This document shows positions 38,093 to 47,594 of a stretch of DNA of 64,000 bases, piece by piece. This DNA is from Gammaproteobacteria bacterium (GTDB lineage: Bacteria; Pseudomonadota; Gammaproteobacteria; Xanthomonadales; Wenzhouxiangellaceae). Within the stretch, counting starts at the first letter, position 1, and every line of letters starts with the position of its first letter. The translations under genes were made by a program, and so were the position numbers. The DNA is taken from positions 124,001 through 188,000 of the forward strand of contig JAJFKX010000008.1 in the NCBI GenBank assembly GCA_021772985.1. Reading direction: 5' to 3'. The notes under the pieces were generated by a model that was not told where the DNA came from, ran no database searches, and worked only from the letters and a program-made list of their open reading frames with translations.

Positions 38093-39015
38093 GCTTCAGC
38101 CCTCACTAGATTGACAAAGATATCTTCCAGGGAACTTTGACTGGAATGCAGGTCTTTGTAATCAATGCCGTGTGAGCTCAGCTGTTTTAACAGTCCGGCA
38201 ATTCCGGTACGTTCAGCCTGTGTATCGAAGGTGTAAATCAATTGGTGACCATCATCTGACAGTTCCAGCGGGTGATTGGCCAATTCATCCGGTATCTGCT
38301 GCAGTGGAGTCTGCAGATACAACGTCAGTTGTTTCTTACCAAGTTTTTCCATCAATGCATGTTTGTCTTCAACCAGAATCAACTCACCTTTGTTGATCAC
38401 GCCAATCCGGTCAGCCATTTCCTCAGCTTCTTCAATGTAATGGGTGGTCAGAATAATGGTGACACCGTGCTCACGCAAACCACGCACCATTTCCCACATA
38501 TCACGGCGCAGCTCGACGTCAACACCTGCGGTAGGCTCGTCCAGAAACAGGATTTGAGGTTCATGCGAGAGCGCTTTGGCGATCATCACCCGACGCTTCA
38601 TCCCACCTGACAGCATCATGATTTTATTGTCTTTTTTGTCCCACAGTGAAAGATCGCGCAAGATCTTTTCAATATATGCGGGGTTTGCCGGTTTACCGAA
38701 CAATCCACGGCTGAAACATACCGTAGCCCAAACGCTCTCGAAAGCATCGGTAGACAATTCCTGAGGAACCAGGCCAATTTTAGATCTGGCTGCACGATAG
38801 TCATTGACAATATCATGACCATCTGCAAGAACCTCACCTTCGCCGGGGTTGACAATCCCGCAGATGATACTGATAAGGGTGGTTTTGCCTGCCCCATTAG
38901 GTCCCAGCAAGGCAAAAATTTCGCCTTGCTGGATTTCTAAATTAATGTTTTGCAGCGCTTTAAAACCTGAAGCATAAACTTTGCTGAGGTTTTTGACTGA
39001 GATAATCGGTTGCAC
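38089..39015 (-). CDS. ABC transporter ATP-binding protein (YadG-like)
   Basis: 308 residues from a GTG at 39015 backed by a strong AGGAGG five bases upstream; a longer frame to 39093 adds a non-homologous N-terminus. Walker [10 protein letters not shown], signature LSGGMKRRV, Walker B ILFLDEP, and H-loop TTHYIEEAE are all intact. The C-terminal 80 residues form the usual ABC-2 regulatory extension. Forms an exporter with the overlapping permease. Confidence 0.93.
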   Translation of the reverse strand: MQPIISVKNLSKVYASGFKALQNINLEIQQGEIFALLGPNGAGKTTLISIICGIVNPGEGEVLADGHDIVNDYRAARSKIGLVPQELSTDAFESVWATVCFSRGLFGKPANPAYIEKILRDLSLWDKKDNKIMMLSGGMKRRVMIAKALSHEPQILFLDEPTAGVDVELRRDMWEMVRGLREHGVTIILTTHYIEEAEEMADRIGVINKGELILVEDKHALMEKLGKKQLTLYLQTPLQQIPDELANHPLELSDDGHQLIYTFDTQAERTGIAGLLKQLSSHGIDYKDLHSSQSSLEDIFVNLVRAEA

Positions 39016-39233
39016 GCTATCCTCCTGTTTGTATTGCGTTGCGGCACCGGATGTTGGACAAAATCCGATCGTGCAGTGTATAACATTACGCATTCTGGAT
39101 GGATGTGTTTTGCTTTGTCCGCGGTGATCTCAGGTTCGATCAACGGCTCAAGAGGTAAAAATTTGGTGAAATTAAGCTTAAGCCATAACTTTGCATAAAT
39201 ATAAACCACATACAGGATAAAAAATATACAAAA

Positions 39234-39255
39234 TATTCACTTTCAATAGTGAATA
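39234..39255. promoter_or_regulatory. Inverted repeat upstream of a small ORF
   Basis: TATTCACT, six-base loop, AGTGAATA: a perfect eight-base-pair inverted repeat 48 bases before the GGAGG of the small ORF at 39317 and 219 bases upstream of the divergent ABC exporter. A plausible operator or 5' leader hairpin for one of them. Confidence 0.35.
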
Positions 39256-39316
39256 CTGGTCTGAGTATCTGGGCAGGACGCCCGGTAAATCAACACATAC
39301 ACGGAGGTTGATCAAA

Positions 39317-39523
39317 ATGAAAGCATCTGATCTCGATGTGATTCATACGCTAACGACTATTGCTTCTCGTACTATCCGGATTGGGCGGGAGCAAGACATC
39401 ACCAGCAGTATCGTGAATAACAAAATTTTACTGGTACAGCAGCCAGCAAGGCTGGCATCTCAAAAGTCATATGCTTGTTCATGGCCACCTATTATCGGGC
39501 TGGTCAGTAATTCCAGGTTGTGA
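39317..39523 (+). CDS. Small ORF with strong ribosome binding site, unknown
   Basis: 68 residues from the ATG at 39317; GGAGG lies nine bases upstream. The first 40 residues (MKASDLDVIHTLTTIASRTI...) look like a real helix-plus-strand protein; the last 25 look less natural. I recognise no family. It may be a genuine small protein or the 5' end of a decayed gene, since the following 400 bases keep fragments of coding-like sequence. Low certainty. Confidence 0.35.
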   Translation: MKASDLDVIHTLTTIASRTIRIGREQDITSSIVNNKILLVQQPARLASQKSYACSWPPIIGLVSNSRL

Positions 39524-39932
39524 TCCTGAGCGGGTTTAGCCGTAATGGTATATCCCAGCCTGATTAGCAATCATGGGTTTTATCGGCTTATACCTTTTAC
39601 AGTCAATTCGTATTACTTTAACAGCGAAGGTGAATTGCAGGAGTTGTGAGGAACAATGTTAATGTCAGTGGCGATAGTGCCATTGTGTAATGGGCGGGCT
39701 TTGACATTAATTCAAGCAACAATGCAATTGACATCGGCGGTAAGTAAGATTCGCTGGATCTGGCTGAATCAATCAGATCGAACAGCAATACTGGAATGGC
39801 TAAACCCGCTCAGGTGACACATTTTTTGCATCGGTTTTACCGATGCGATTGGAAGCTGGCTTGCCTGGACAGCAAGCTGCTACAGGTATTATTCATCCCG
39901 TCACTGGGGGCGGGATGAACGGTGAAATGCTT
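39524..39932. other. Non-coding or decayed stretch
   Basis: About 410 bases between the small ORF and the M3 peptidase stop. In the plus frame from 39649 there is an Asn/Ser/Asp-rich translation interrupted by TAA at 39688 and 39745 (NNVNVSGDSAIV, then FDINSSNNAIDIGGK, then DSLDLAESIRSN), which resembles a decayed coding region. A terminator-like hairpin for the M3 gene lies at 39892-39919. No intact gene seen. Confidence 0.35.
39892..39919 (-). terminator. Terminator-like hairpin after the M3 peptidase gene
   Basis: TTCATCCCG, ten-base loop, CGGGATGAA: a perfect nine-base-pair stem 13 bases past the M3 peptidase stop on the minus strand. No T-run follows. Confidence 0.5.
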
Positions 39933-42161
39933 TTATTCAGCGCCTTCAGGAACTGGGAATCCACGGTCTCGCATCAAGGCGCTAACGCCTGCATCACGGC
40001 CACGGAACGCACGATAGGCATCTGCCGGATCTACCGCATTCCTGATTGCAAACAAGTGTTTAACCAACCTGTCAGCAACTTCGGTATCATAAAATCCACC
40101 CGGTGCTTCAGCAAAAGCCTCAGCGGCATCGGAGGTTAAAACTTCAGCCCAAAGATACCCGTAATAGCCGGATGAGTAGCCTTCACCTGAGAAGATATGC
40201 CCAAAATGCGGAGTGCGGTGGCGCATCACGACTTCTTTTGGCATATTCAGCTTGGTCAAAGTTTCGCGTTCAAACTGATCTGGGTCTATATTGCTGACAT
40301 CCTCAGCAGTGTGCAGGTACATGTCAACCAAAGCGGATGCTAAATACTCAGTGGTAGCGAAGCCTTCGTTAAAAGTTGCAGCCGCTTTGATTTTGGTAAC
40401 CAGCTCAGCCGGGATTGGCTCGCCGGTTTCGTGATGTACCAGATAGTTGTCGATAACCGCATCGGTGGTTAACCAGCGTTCCAGCAATTGAGATTGAAAT
40501 TCAGTGTAGTCACGCACGCCACCATTCAAAGTTGGATATTTCACATTCGATGATAATGAATGCAATGCGTGTCCAAATTCATGGAAATAGGTTTCCGCGT
40601 CATTCCACGAGATCAACACCGGTTCACCTGGCGGGCCTTTAATGAAGTTAGAGTTATTCGATGATAGTACCGTCTGTTTGCCGTCAAACGTCGTATGGCT
40701 GCGGTAACTGCTGGCCCAAGCACCAGAACGTTTACCGGTGCGTGCGAATGGGTCAAGGTACCACAGGCCGATGTGATCACCAGTGTCTTTATTGGTTACT
40801 TCCCAGACTTTTACATCAGGATGGAATACAGGTACCGAACCTTCCGGAACAGGAGCGAAGTTGAATTTGAACAACTCGCCTGCAACATAAAACATTGCTT
40901 CACGCAGTTTGTCGAGTTGCAGGTATTGTTTGACTTCGTCAGAATCCAGATCATATTTGGATTGACGGACTTTTTCAGCATAAAAGCGATAATCCCATGG
41001 GGCAATGGAGATATCAGCGTCTTCCGCATCAGCCATAGCCTGCATATCGGCAACTTCTTCCGCTACCCTGGCAATTGCCGCTGGCCATACGGCCTCCATC
41101 AATTCCAATGCGTTTTCCGGGTTTTTTGCCATCCGATCTTCTAAACGCCATTGCGCATAATTGTCGTATCCCAACAGGCCGACACGCTCATCACGCAGTT
41201 TCAGGATTTCCGAAATGATCGCATTATTATCGTGTTCATCACCATTGTCACCACGCCCGTAGTAAGTGTTCCATACCTGCTCACGTAAATCGCGTTCGGT
41301 AGAATAAGTTAGAAACGGGTCCATGGATGAACGGGTATTGGTGATCGCATATTGGCCTTCCTGGCCACGCTCGGTCGCTGCAGAAGCGGCTGCCGATTTG
41401 ACTGAGCCAGGCAAACCACCGGTCTGTTCTTCAGTCAGAAAGGTAACGTAACCTTCTTCGTCAGACAGCACATTATTGCCGAACTCGGTATACAGCTCAG
41501 CCAGCCGTTGATCAATTGCAGCATAACGGGCTTTGTCGGTATCATTCAAAGTAGCACCGTCACGGGCAAACTGATCATATACAAGCCGGACCAACCGCTG
41601 CTCATCGGCAGGGCGATTTTTCATATCCGGGTTTTCATAGACTGCTTTGACGCGATCAAACAGCTTCTGGTTTTGTGTAATCTTAGAATTGAATTCCGAC
41701 AGGATGGGTGACATTTCGCGTTGGATTTCGCGGAACTCGGTGGTCGACAGGTTGCCAGACCAGATGCTCCAGTAAGTAAATACCCGGTTCAGGTCATCAC
41801 CCGAGCGCTCCAAAGCCATGATGGTGTTTTCACAGCTGGGTGGCTCAGGGTTGTTGGCAATGGCATCTATCTCTTCCAGATTTTTAGCCATGCCGATTTC
41901 CAGTGCTTCACGCAAATCACCCAGGTCCATTTTGTCAAACGCCGGGACACCACTGTATGGGCCGGTCCACTCTGCCAGTAAGATATTGGATTGACTTTCC
42001 GGGTCGTTGCCAGGGCTTTCAAAAGAAGAACTGGTGGTTACTTGTACTTCAGGAGTGCCTGCTGCCTGCGAACCGGCAGTAGGTTCATGATTGTTTGTAT
42101 CGCATGCAGCCAGGAATGCCAACATTATGATGGTGACGATCATGGTGGTTATCTGACGCAT
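39933..42161 (-). CDS. M3 family metallopeptidase lipoprotein (Dcp-like peptidyl-dipeptidase)
   Basis: 742 residues from the ATG at 42161, with GAGG about nine bases upstream. The signal peptide ends in a lipobox (LAFLAAC), so the enzyme is lipid-anchored in the envelope. The zinc site HEFGHALH lies near residue 540, and the rest matches the M3 helical fold (for example YRSHTTFDGKQTVLSSNNSNF and the C-terminal FGHIFSGEGYSSGYYGYLW). Members release C-terminal dipeptides or cleave oligopeptides. Divergent from the MerR regulator gene. Confidence 0.92.
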   Translation of the reverse strand: MRQITTMIVTIIMLAFLAACDTNNHEPTAGSQAAGTPEVQVTTSSSFESPGNDPESQSNILLAEWTGPYSGVPAFDKMDLGDLREALEIGMAKNLEEIDAIANNPEPPSCENTIMALERSGDDLNRVFTYWSIWSGNLSTTEFREIQREMSPILSEFNSKITQNQKLFDRVKAVYENPDMKNRPADEQRLVRLVYDQFARDGATLNDTDKARYAAIDQRLAELYTEFGNNVLSDEEGYVTFLTEEQTGGLPGSVKSAAASAATERGQEGQYAITNTRSSMDPFLTYSTERDLREQVWNTYYGRGDNGDEHDNNAIISEILKLRDERVGLLGYDNYAQWRLEDRMAKNPENALELMEAVWPAAIARVAEEVADMQAMADAEDADISIAPWDYRFYAEKVRQSKYDLDSDEVKQYLQLDKLREAMFYVAGELFKFNFAPVPEGSVPVFHPDVKVWEVTNKDTGDHIGLWYLDPFARTGKRSGAWASSYRSHTTFDGKQTVLSSNNSNFIKGPPGEPVLISWNDAETYFHEFGHALHSLSSNVKYPTLNGGVRDYTEFQSQLLERWLTTDAVIDNYLVHHETGEPIPAELVTKIKAAATFNEGFATTEYLASALVDMYLHTAEDVSNIDPDQFERETLTKLNMPKEVVMRHRTPHFGHIFSGEGYSSGYYGYLWAEVLTSDAAEAFAEAPGGFYDTEVADRLVKHLFAIRNAVDPADAYRAFRGRDAGVSALMRDRGFPVPEGAE

Positions 42162-42363
42162 AATTTTGATCCTCAATGAATATGAATAACGTTATTTTAC
42201 AAGAACTGAGTGCTTGGCATGCAGCAACATGCCATGTAATGGATGCCGCGCAAGCTGAAATGGTGTAAAAACGGGCCAGCATTCCCTCAAATTGTGTCAA
42301 TCGTGCACAGTCGTCAAACCTTTCCAGTTGTTTGAACCTGTAATGTTTAATGACCCGGAGGGC

Positions 42364-42394
42364 TTGAGTTTTACCTTGCGTAAGGCTTTATGCT
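42364..42394 (+). promoter_or_regulatory. MerR-type promoter with 19-base spacer and operator
   Basis: A -35-like TTGAGT (42364-42369) and a -10-like TATGCT (42389-42394) are separated by 19 bases, the over-long spacing that MerR regulators correct. Between them is the inverted repeat CCTT-GCGT-AAGG (42374-42385), extended as TTAC/GTAA. The downstream gene is a MerR regulator, so autoregulation is likely. Confidence 0.55.
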
Positions 42395-42421
42395 GGATGG
42401 GTCTATAACTATAGCAAGTTT

Positions 42422-43162
42422 ATGAAAAAAGTTGAATTACAAATTGGTGAATTAGCTAAGCGTACCGGTGTTACTGCAAGGACATTGCGTTATTACGACC
42501 AAATTGGGTTGCTCACACCAGCGACAAGTACAGCAGCCGGTTATCGGATTTACCGACAGCCGGAAATTATTCGCTTACAACAAATCCGATCATTGCAACA
42601 ATTGGGGTTTTCATTGCAAGCGATTCAACAATGTCTGGATTCTCAGAACATATCAATTGTAGATGTGCTGCAAATGCATTCCAGGCAAATGCAGCAACAA
42701 CTTCAACAGCTTACCAACCTGTGTGATCGGCTGGATAAAATGCTGCAAGATCTGGAAATGGAATCATCGGTTTCCGTTGATGTATTTTTGAACCTGATTC
42801 AGGAAACAACCATGTTTGATCAATACTATACGTCGGAACAGCTAGAGCAACTGCAGCAACGCGGCTCGCAAATTGGCCAGGATCGAATTAACCAGGTTGA
42901 GCAGGAATGGCGTGACCTGATAGCAGCGGTTGAATATGAGCAACAGCAGAAAACCGACCCTGCATCCACCCGGATGCAGGAACTGGCTGCGCAATGGCAA
43001 AGCCTGATCAATGAGTTTACCGGCGGTGATCCGGAAATTGCAGCAGCATTGAGCCAAATGAATCGCACCAATCCTGAGCTTGCACAACAACGTGGTTATG
43101 GGTTGGATTCGGGTTTGATGGATTATGTTGGGCAGGCGTTGCAGGCAGCCAGCAAAACATAA
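42422..43162 (+). CDS. MerR family regulator with TipAS-like effector domain
   Basis: 246 residues. The N-terminal winged helix (IGELAKRTGVTARTLRYYDQIGLLTP... GYRIY) is a clear MerR DNA-binding domain, followed by a dimerisation coiled coil (about 80-115) and a C-terminal helical domain (about 125-240) with the size and GGDPEIAAALSQM-type end of TipAS antibiotic-binding domains. Likely senses a drug or peptide-like ligand. Its targets may include the divergent M3 peptidase or its own gene. Confidence 0.85.
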   Translation: MKKVELQIGELAKRTGVTARTLRYYDQIGLLTPATSTAAGYRIYRQPEIIRLQQIRSLQQLGFSLQAIQQCLDSQNISIVDVLQMHSRQMQQQLQQLTNLCDRLDKMLQDLEMESSVSVDVFLNLIQETTMFDQYYTSEQLEQLQQRGSQIGQDRINQVEQEWRDLIAAVEYEQQQKTDPASTRMQELAAQWQSLINEFTGGDPEIAAALSQMNRTNPELAQQRGYGLDSGLMDYVGQALQAASKT

Positions 43163-43167
43163 TGCTC

Positions 43168-43198
43168 AGGGTGCAATAAGCATAACTCATTGCACCCT
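43168..43198. terminator. Bidirectional terminator-like hairpin
   Basis: AGGGTGCAAT, 11-base loop, ATTGCACCCT: a perfect ten-base-pair stem six bases after the MerR stop, between it and the convergent sugar dehydrogenase gene. No T-run. Confidence 0.55.
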
Positions 43199-43276
43199 AT
43201 GCGCTATTCAAGCTAGCCAGGGCAGTAACCGGAGTCAGCTGTGAATTAATCCATCAATTGTCTGCCAGCAAGGCTG

Positions 43277-44794
43277 CTAGTCACACTCAACACCTTGAAT
43301 GGCCACCAATCGATCCATTTCCAATACGCCTGAACCCAGCCCTGGGAAATCATAGTTAACTTCAATCTTGTTGCATTCTCGAGCCTGCAACATGAAACTG
43401 CCTACCTCGGTTCGGGTTGCGGTATCGCCATTTGGATTCAAAAATTCCAATCCTGCTGCTCTGCGCATTGGGAAGCTGATGCTGCTGGCGCCATACTCGA
43501 AAAAAGCATTACCGGTTATCCAGAATGGTTGGCCATCAAGGAATAAAAACCAGGCAGCACCTAAAAAGGCCTGACCACTGGCGTTTTCACCCACGTTGAT
43601 GAGCAGCCCCTGATTATTCAGACCGGGAGCGATCCATGATCCACTTATGCGGCCGGATAATGGAAAGCTGGGTTGAGCCGGTGGGCCATCGGTCAACACA
43701 TAGGTGCCACCGAAAGTGCCAACATAGATATTGCCAACTTCGTCCTGTCCAAAAGTGATGATCTGCAAAGGTGTGTCAACAGTTTCGGTAACCGTGAAAG
43801 TGCCGTTTTGCTGTTGAATGCCCCAAATAGTACCAAAACAAAAATCAGCAAAAAAATAAACGCCATCAAAACTCGGATAGTCCTGGCCGCGATAGACTTC
43901 ACCTCCGGTTATCGAACAGCCTTCGTTATGAGCGTATTCAAAGACAGGTAATGTCAGGCCGGTGCAAGTGCCGGAAATACAGGTTGTTCCTTCCGCCAGG
44001 TTCCAACCATAGTTTTGGCCACCGGGGGAACCGGCTGCTTGAAAATTCACTTCTTCCAGACTGGCCTGGCCAACATCGGCAATGTATAAATCGCCTGTCT
44101 GTGTATCGAAAGCGATCCGAAAAGGATTACGTAAGCCCAGTGCCCAGATTTCATCTCGTGCTCCACTGGTGCCGACAAATGGATTGTCATCGGGAATACC
44201 GTAAGGTTGTTCACCAGATTCCACATCGATGCGGATCAGCTTACCGAGCAAAGTGGTGAGGTCCTGAGCATTTTCCTGGGGATCATTGGCATCGCCGCCA
44301 TCACCAAATCCAAAATACAACATACCATCCGGCCCAAATTGCAGGCGTCCACCATTGTGGTTGGAAAAGGGCTGCAGGGCGCCCAGTATTAACTCCTCAC
44401 TATCGGGCAAGGCAACATTCGGATCTGCTGATATGGAAAATCTCGATATCACCGAGTTGCCATTCTGGTTGGTGTAATACACATAGAAATGATCCTTGTT
44501 ACCGAAGCCCGGTGGAAAAACCATGCTGAGTAAACCCTGCTCATCAAAGAGCAAACCCACCCGGTCACGAATATCCAGAAACGGTTGCTCCAGCAGCACG
44601 CCGTTTTCGGCGATCAAAATCAAGCCGGGCAATTGCACAAAAAACATCCGATTGCTGCCATCCTGGGCATTGGTCAGGTCTACTGCGGATAAGTCATTGA
44701 TTTGGGTAAGGGTGATTTCTGACTGCGCACTAGAGAAAAAACAAAGGCATAAAAGTAGTAAGGCGATAATAGGTATGTGTTTTAATTTATTCAT
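43277..44794 (-). CDS. PQQ-dependent sugar dehydrogenase-like protein, secreted
   Basis: 505 residues with a signal peptide (LLLLCLCFFSSA). Residues about 30-365 form a soluble glucose/sorbosone dehydrogenase beta-propeller: FSNHNGGRLQFGPDGMLYFGFGDGG contains the catalytic-type histidine, and ALGLRNPFRIAFD and GQNYGW are family hallmarks. The last 120 residues (SGSWIAPGLNNQGLLI... AWFLFLDGQPFWITG) are a separate domain also found at the N-terminus of the glycoside-hydrolase-like protein at 57.7 kb. Probably a periplasmic or extracellular sugar-oxidising enzyme. Substrate unknown. Confidence 0.83.
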   Translation of the reverse strand: MNKLKHIPIIALLLLCLCFFSSAQSEITLTQINDLSAVDLTNAQDGSNRMFFVQLPGLILIAENGVLLEQPFLDIRDRVGLLFDEQGLLSMVFPPGFGNKDHFYVYYTNQNGNSVISRFSISADPNVALPDSEELILGALQPFSNHNGGRLQFGPDGMLYFGFGDGGDANDPQENAQDLTTLLGKLIRIDVESGEQPYGIPDDNPFVGTSGARDEIWALGLRNPFRIAFDTQTGDLYIADVGQASLEEVNFQAAGSPGGQNYGWNLAEGTTCISGTCTGLTLPVFEYAHNEGCSITGGEVYRGQDYPSFDGVYFFADFCFGTIWGIQQQNGTFTVTETVDTPLQIITFGQDEVGNIYVGTFGGTYVLTDGPPAQPSFPLSGRISGSWIAPGLNNQGLLINVGENASGQAFLGAAWFLFLDGQPFWITGNAFFEYGASSISFPMRRAAGLEFLNPNGDTATRTEVGSFMLQARECNKIEVNYDFPGLGSGVLEMDRLVAIQGVECD

Positions 44795-44993
44795 ATTTAC
44801 ACCGTGACTGATCAGGTTGGACCACCATCGAGAATGGTACGAAATCTGACGTAGTCACGCAAGCTGAATGGGCAATGAAAAGATGATTGTAATGGATCAA
44901 TGTATGGACTCGGGAAGTGTGATGTTATCGATAGGTTTGAATGTACCAGGTCAGCGGTTTATGCTCCGCATTTGTTAGCGGTCGGAATAAATC

Positions 44994-46346
44994 ATGCGTA
45001 ATCTCACCACCGGCTCGATCTCAACCCACCTGTTGCTGATGGCGTTGCCGATGGCAGTCGGGATGATTGTCCAGACACTCTATTACCTGGTTGATTTATA
45101 TTTTGTTGCCCGGCTGGGTGATGCTGCCCTTGCCGGGGTAAGTGCAGCCGGGAATATATATTTTCTGGTCATGGCTTTTACCCAGATACTGAATGTAGGA
45201 ACAGTAGCGTTGGTTGCCCATGCGGTTGGCCGCGATGACAGAGTAAGTGCTAATCAAATATTTAATCAATCGGTCGGACTTGCCTTACTGCTGACGGTAG
45301 TGACCTTGGTGGGTAGTTATACCCTGGCAGGAGGGTATATAGAAACGTTGGGTGCTGATGCAGCTACCATCAAAGCAGGGAAAACCTACCTTAATTGGTT
45401 CACTCCCTGTCTGGCCTTGATGTTCGTACCGACGGCAATGGCTGCCGCTTTGCGTGGAACCGGCATTGTCAAACCGGTGATGATTATTCAGTTATTGACG
45501 GTGCTGATAAATATTGTATTGGCGCCGGTGTTGATTGCAGGTTGGGGAACCGGTCAGCCAATGGGGGTTGCAGGTGCAGGGCTTGCCAGTTCACTCGCCA
45601 CAGGCGCGGGGGTGGTTGCCTTGATGGTGTATTTTGTCAAATTAGAAAAATATGTGGTGTTCGATCGCTCGCTGGCCAAACCCAGCCTGGCCATCTGGAA
45701 ACGGGTGCTGGCTATCGGCTTTCCAGCTGGTGCCGAGTTTTTATTGTTGTTTTTGTTTATGGCAGTGATTTTCTGGGTGATCCGGGATTTTGGAGCTGCT
45801 GCTCAGGCAGGATATGGTATGGGTAGCCGATTGATGCAGGCTATCTTTTTGCCGGCGATGGCGATTGCATTTTCAGCACCGGCAGTTGCTGGTCAAAATT
45901 TTGGTGCCGGCTTACATGGTCGAGTGCGAGAAACGTTTCGGGTTTCTGTCATCATGAGCAGTGCCATCATGTTGGTATTAACGCTGATTTGCCAATGGCG
46001 GCCGGAATGGTTTGTGGCGCCTTTTACGCAACAAACAGATGTCATCGCTGTTAGTGCTGAGTTCCTGCGGATAATGTCATTGAACTTTGTGGCTACCGGG
46101 GTCATTTTCAGTTGTTCCGGCCTGTTCCAGGCTTTAGGTAATACCTGGCCATCATTGATCAGTTCGGCAACCCGGATTATCACCTTCGTTTTGCCGGCTG
46201 TCTGGTTATCTCAACAGGCCGGCTTCCAGTTAAAGCATGTTTGGTATTTGTCGGTTGCTACGGTCACTTTGCAAGCGGTATTCAGTGTGTGGTTGCTTCG
46301 TGGTGAATTCCGCCGCCGTTTAGGTGTGGAAACTGCACCTGGATGA
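44994..46346 (+). CDS. MATE family efflux transporter
   Basis: 450 residues with 12 predicted membrane helices and two MatE repeats; the start (PMAVGMIVQTLYYLVDLYFVARLGDAALAG) is typical of the NorM/DinF-like branch. Antiports drugs or metabolites against Na+ or H+ at the inner membrane. It is the nearest exporter to the cysteine-rich peptide locus, but 1.2 kb and a separate gene lie between, so a functional link is speculative. Confidence 0.92.
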   Translation: MRNLTTGSISTHLLLMALPMAVGMIVQTLYYLVDLYFVARLGDAALAGVSAAGNIYFLVMAFTQILNVGTVALVAHAVGRDDRVSANQIFNQSVGLALLLTVVTLVGSYTLAGGYIETLGADAATIKAGKTYLNWFTPCLALMFVPTAMAAALRGTGIVKPVMIIQLLTVLINIVLAPVLIAGWGTGQPMGVAGAGLASSLATGAGVVALMVYFVKLEKYVVFDRSLAKPSLAIWKRVLAIGFPAGAEFLLLFLFMAVIFWVIRDFGAAAQAGYGMGSRLMQAIFLPAMAIAFSAPAVAGQNFGAGLHGRVRETFRVSVIMSSAIMLVLTLICQWRPEWFVAPFTQQTDVIAVSAEFLRIMSLNFVATGVIFSCSGLFQALGNTWPSLISSATRIITFVLPAVWLSQQAGFQLKHVWYLSVATVTLQAVFSVWLLRGEFRRRLGVETAPG

Positions 46347-46456
46347 TGATTTTACTGATGCTAATAAGTAGGAATGCAGGCATGCATTAAAGCCATTCAA
46401 TCCCATGCTTTAGCATATGTGTGCATACATAATCATGCAATAAGCAAATGATGCAT

Positions 46457-46537
46457 TTATTGATGGTTAACTGAGCGTGCACAGCGGAACCCAACCATTT
46501 CACGTGCATCGAAAGCCCGGTGGCTGTCCCGGTAACG
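46457..46537 (-). pseudogene. 3' remnant of a formylglycine-generating-enzyme-like gene
   Basis: On the minus strand these 81 bases read RYRDSHRAFDAREMVGFRCARSVNHQ and a stop. The first 24 residues are identical to the C-terminus of the intact gene at 51973-52839, while the DNA differs at seven third-codon positions, all synonymous. Homology ends abruptly at 46537. This is the tail of a second, truncated copy in the same orientation, lying on the other side of the cysteine-rich peptide locus. Confidence 0.85.
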
Positions 46538-46576
46538 CTGTGTTTTTTATTTGAAATCGACACATCAATCGTTTGA

Positions 46577-46939
46577 TTAATTTAATAGGTAATAAATACC
46601 AGCGCCGATTAGCCAAATTGATGCAACCACCATCAACCCTTTAGCCAACCAATTCAGTAAACTGGGGGTGGTCTTGGAGAGCAATTCTTGTTCTTGTGCG
46701 TCCATTAGCTGCATTTGTTCTTCAGTAAGTTTATGACTGACTTCATGGTCTGGATTACTTAGTAATAATCTGGCGTCATTTAATTGGTCGTCTAAGACGA
46801 CCCATAAGCCGACTTTAATTACGCTTGGCATGTAATTATGATCCGCTGAAAAAAGGCGCGTGAGAACCCCTTTTTCTCTTAACATGGCAGCGCATTCGTG
46901 AGCGCCGGCTTCAGAATCAAATTTAGTAAGTAACTTCAT
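46577..46939 (-). CDS. DUF2007-like small membrane protein
   Basis: 120 residues from the ATG at 46939. The N-terminal half (KLLTKFDSEAGAHECAAMLREKGV...VGLWVVLDDQLNDARLLL) matches the DUF2007 putative signal-transducing domain, a ferredoxin-like small-ligand or protein-binding fold. A Gln-rich linker and one C-terminal membrane helix (LMVVASIWLIGAGIYYLL) follow, so the domain faces the cytoplasm. The longer frame to 47065 has no homology-like character. Role unknown. Confidence 0.7.
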   Translation of the reverse strand: MKLLTKFDSEAGAHECAAMLREKGVLTRLFSADHNYMPSVIKVGLWVVLDDQLNDARLLLSNPDHEVSHKLTEEQMQLMDAQEQELLSKTTPSLLNWLAKGLMVVASIWLIGAGIYYLLN

Positions 46940-47594
46940 CTTAAATTTTCTTTTTAGACAGTATATTTTAAAATAAAAACCACTACGCCAACAGGCAAGT
47001 AATTGGCTTGGATACAGCTGGCGTGAAAACATCAAGAATGATTCCCATTTTGCCTTGCTGCTCATACTTTATGTTTTACTAAAGTTTAAGTGACTGAGTA
47101 CTTTGTGACAAGGTTATTAAAAAGTCTCGTATCCACCTGGATTTAGCCCAATACTTGCAATTGACGTCTATCCAGCATACTGATATGGTAATCAGAAGGG
47201 TGGGTTCAAACGATCAATATCCATTGATCCAGCAAAATCACGATATGGATATTATGTGAATTCCTATAGTTTGTATCGCATGTCTTAACTGGTCCGCTGA
47301 TCTGGCTTACAAGCCATTTTTACGTCAGCACAGCGTTCAAACGCTGCCGGTTATGCAAAAGATAATACACAAATTGTTTATGCTCATGCTTATTGCAGGC
47401 ATAAACAGAAGGTTAATTTCACAGCTTTTTCAACTGTGCTTTTTAGGCCTTGATCGGCGATAAAAAGGGAGGGTAGCCAACATATTATCAGACGTATAAA
47501 CAGTAGCATTAATGAGTGCATAGATAAGCACGCGCAATAGTTGTGCATGCTTATTTGGATTAGTGAAACACTCAATCAATAAAAAGGGAATATT
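46940..47594. other. Long leader region upstream of the cysteine-rich precursor gene
   Basis: About 655 AT-rich bases without a convincing gene. It contains an inverted repeat ATAAGCA...TGCTTAT (47524-47554) about 40 bases before the precursor start, and a small CACAG/CTGTG hairpin followed by CTTTTT near 47421-47443. AGGGA lies just upstream of the precursor ATG. It probably carries the promoter and regulation of the peptide operon; I could not fix -35/-10 elements. Confidence 0.45.

Noticed and set aside
44994..46346. MATE transporter as the exporter of the cysteine-rich peptide
   Set aside because: It is separated by the FGE remnant, a DUF2007-like gene on the other strand and a long gap; MATE pumps export small molecules and a 235-residue peptide is an unlikely substrate.
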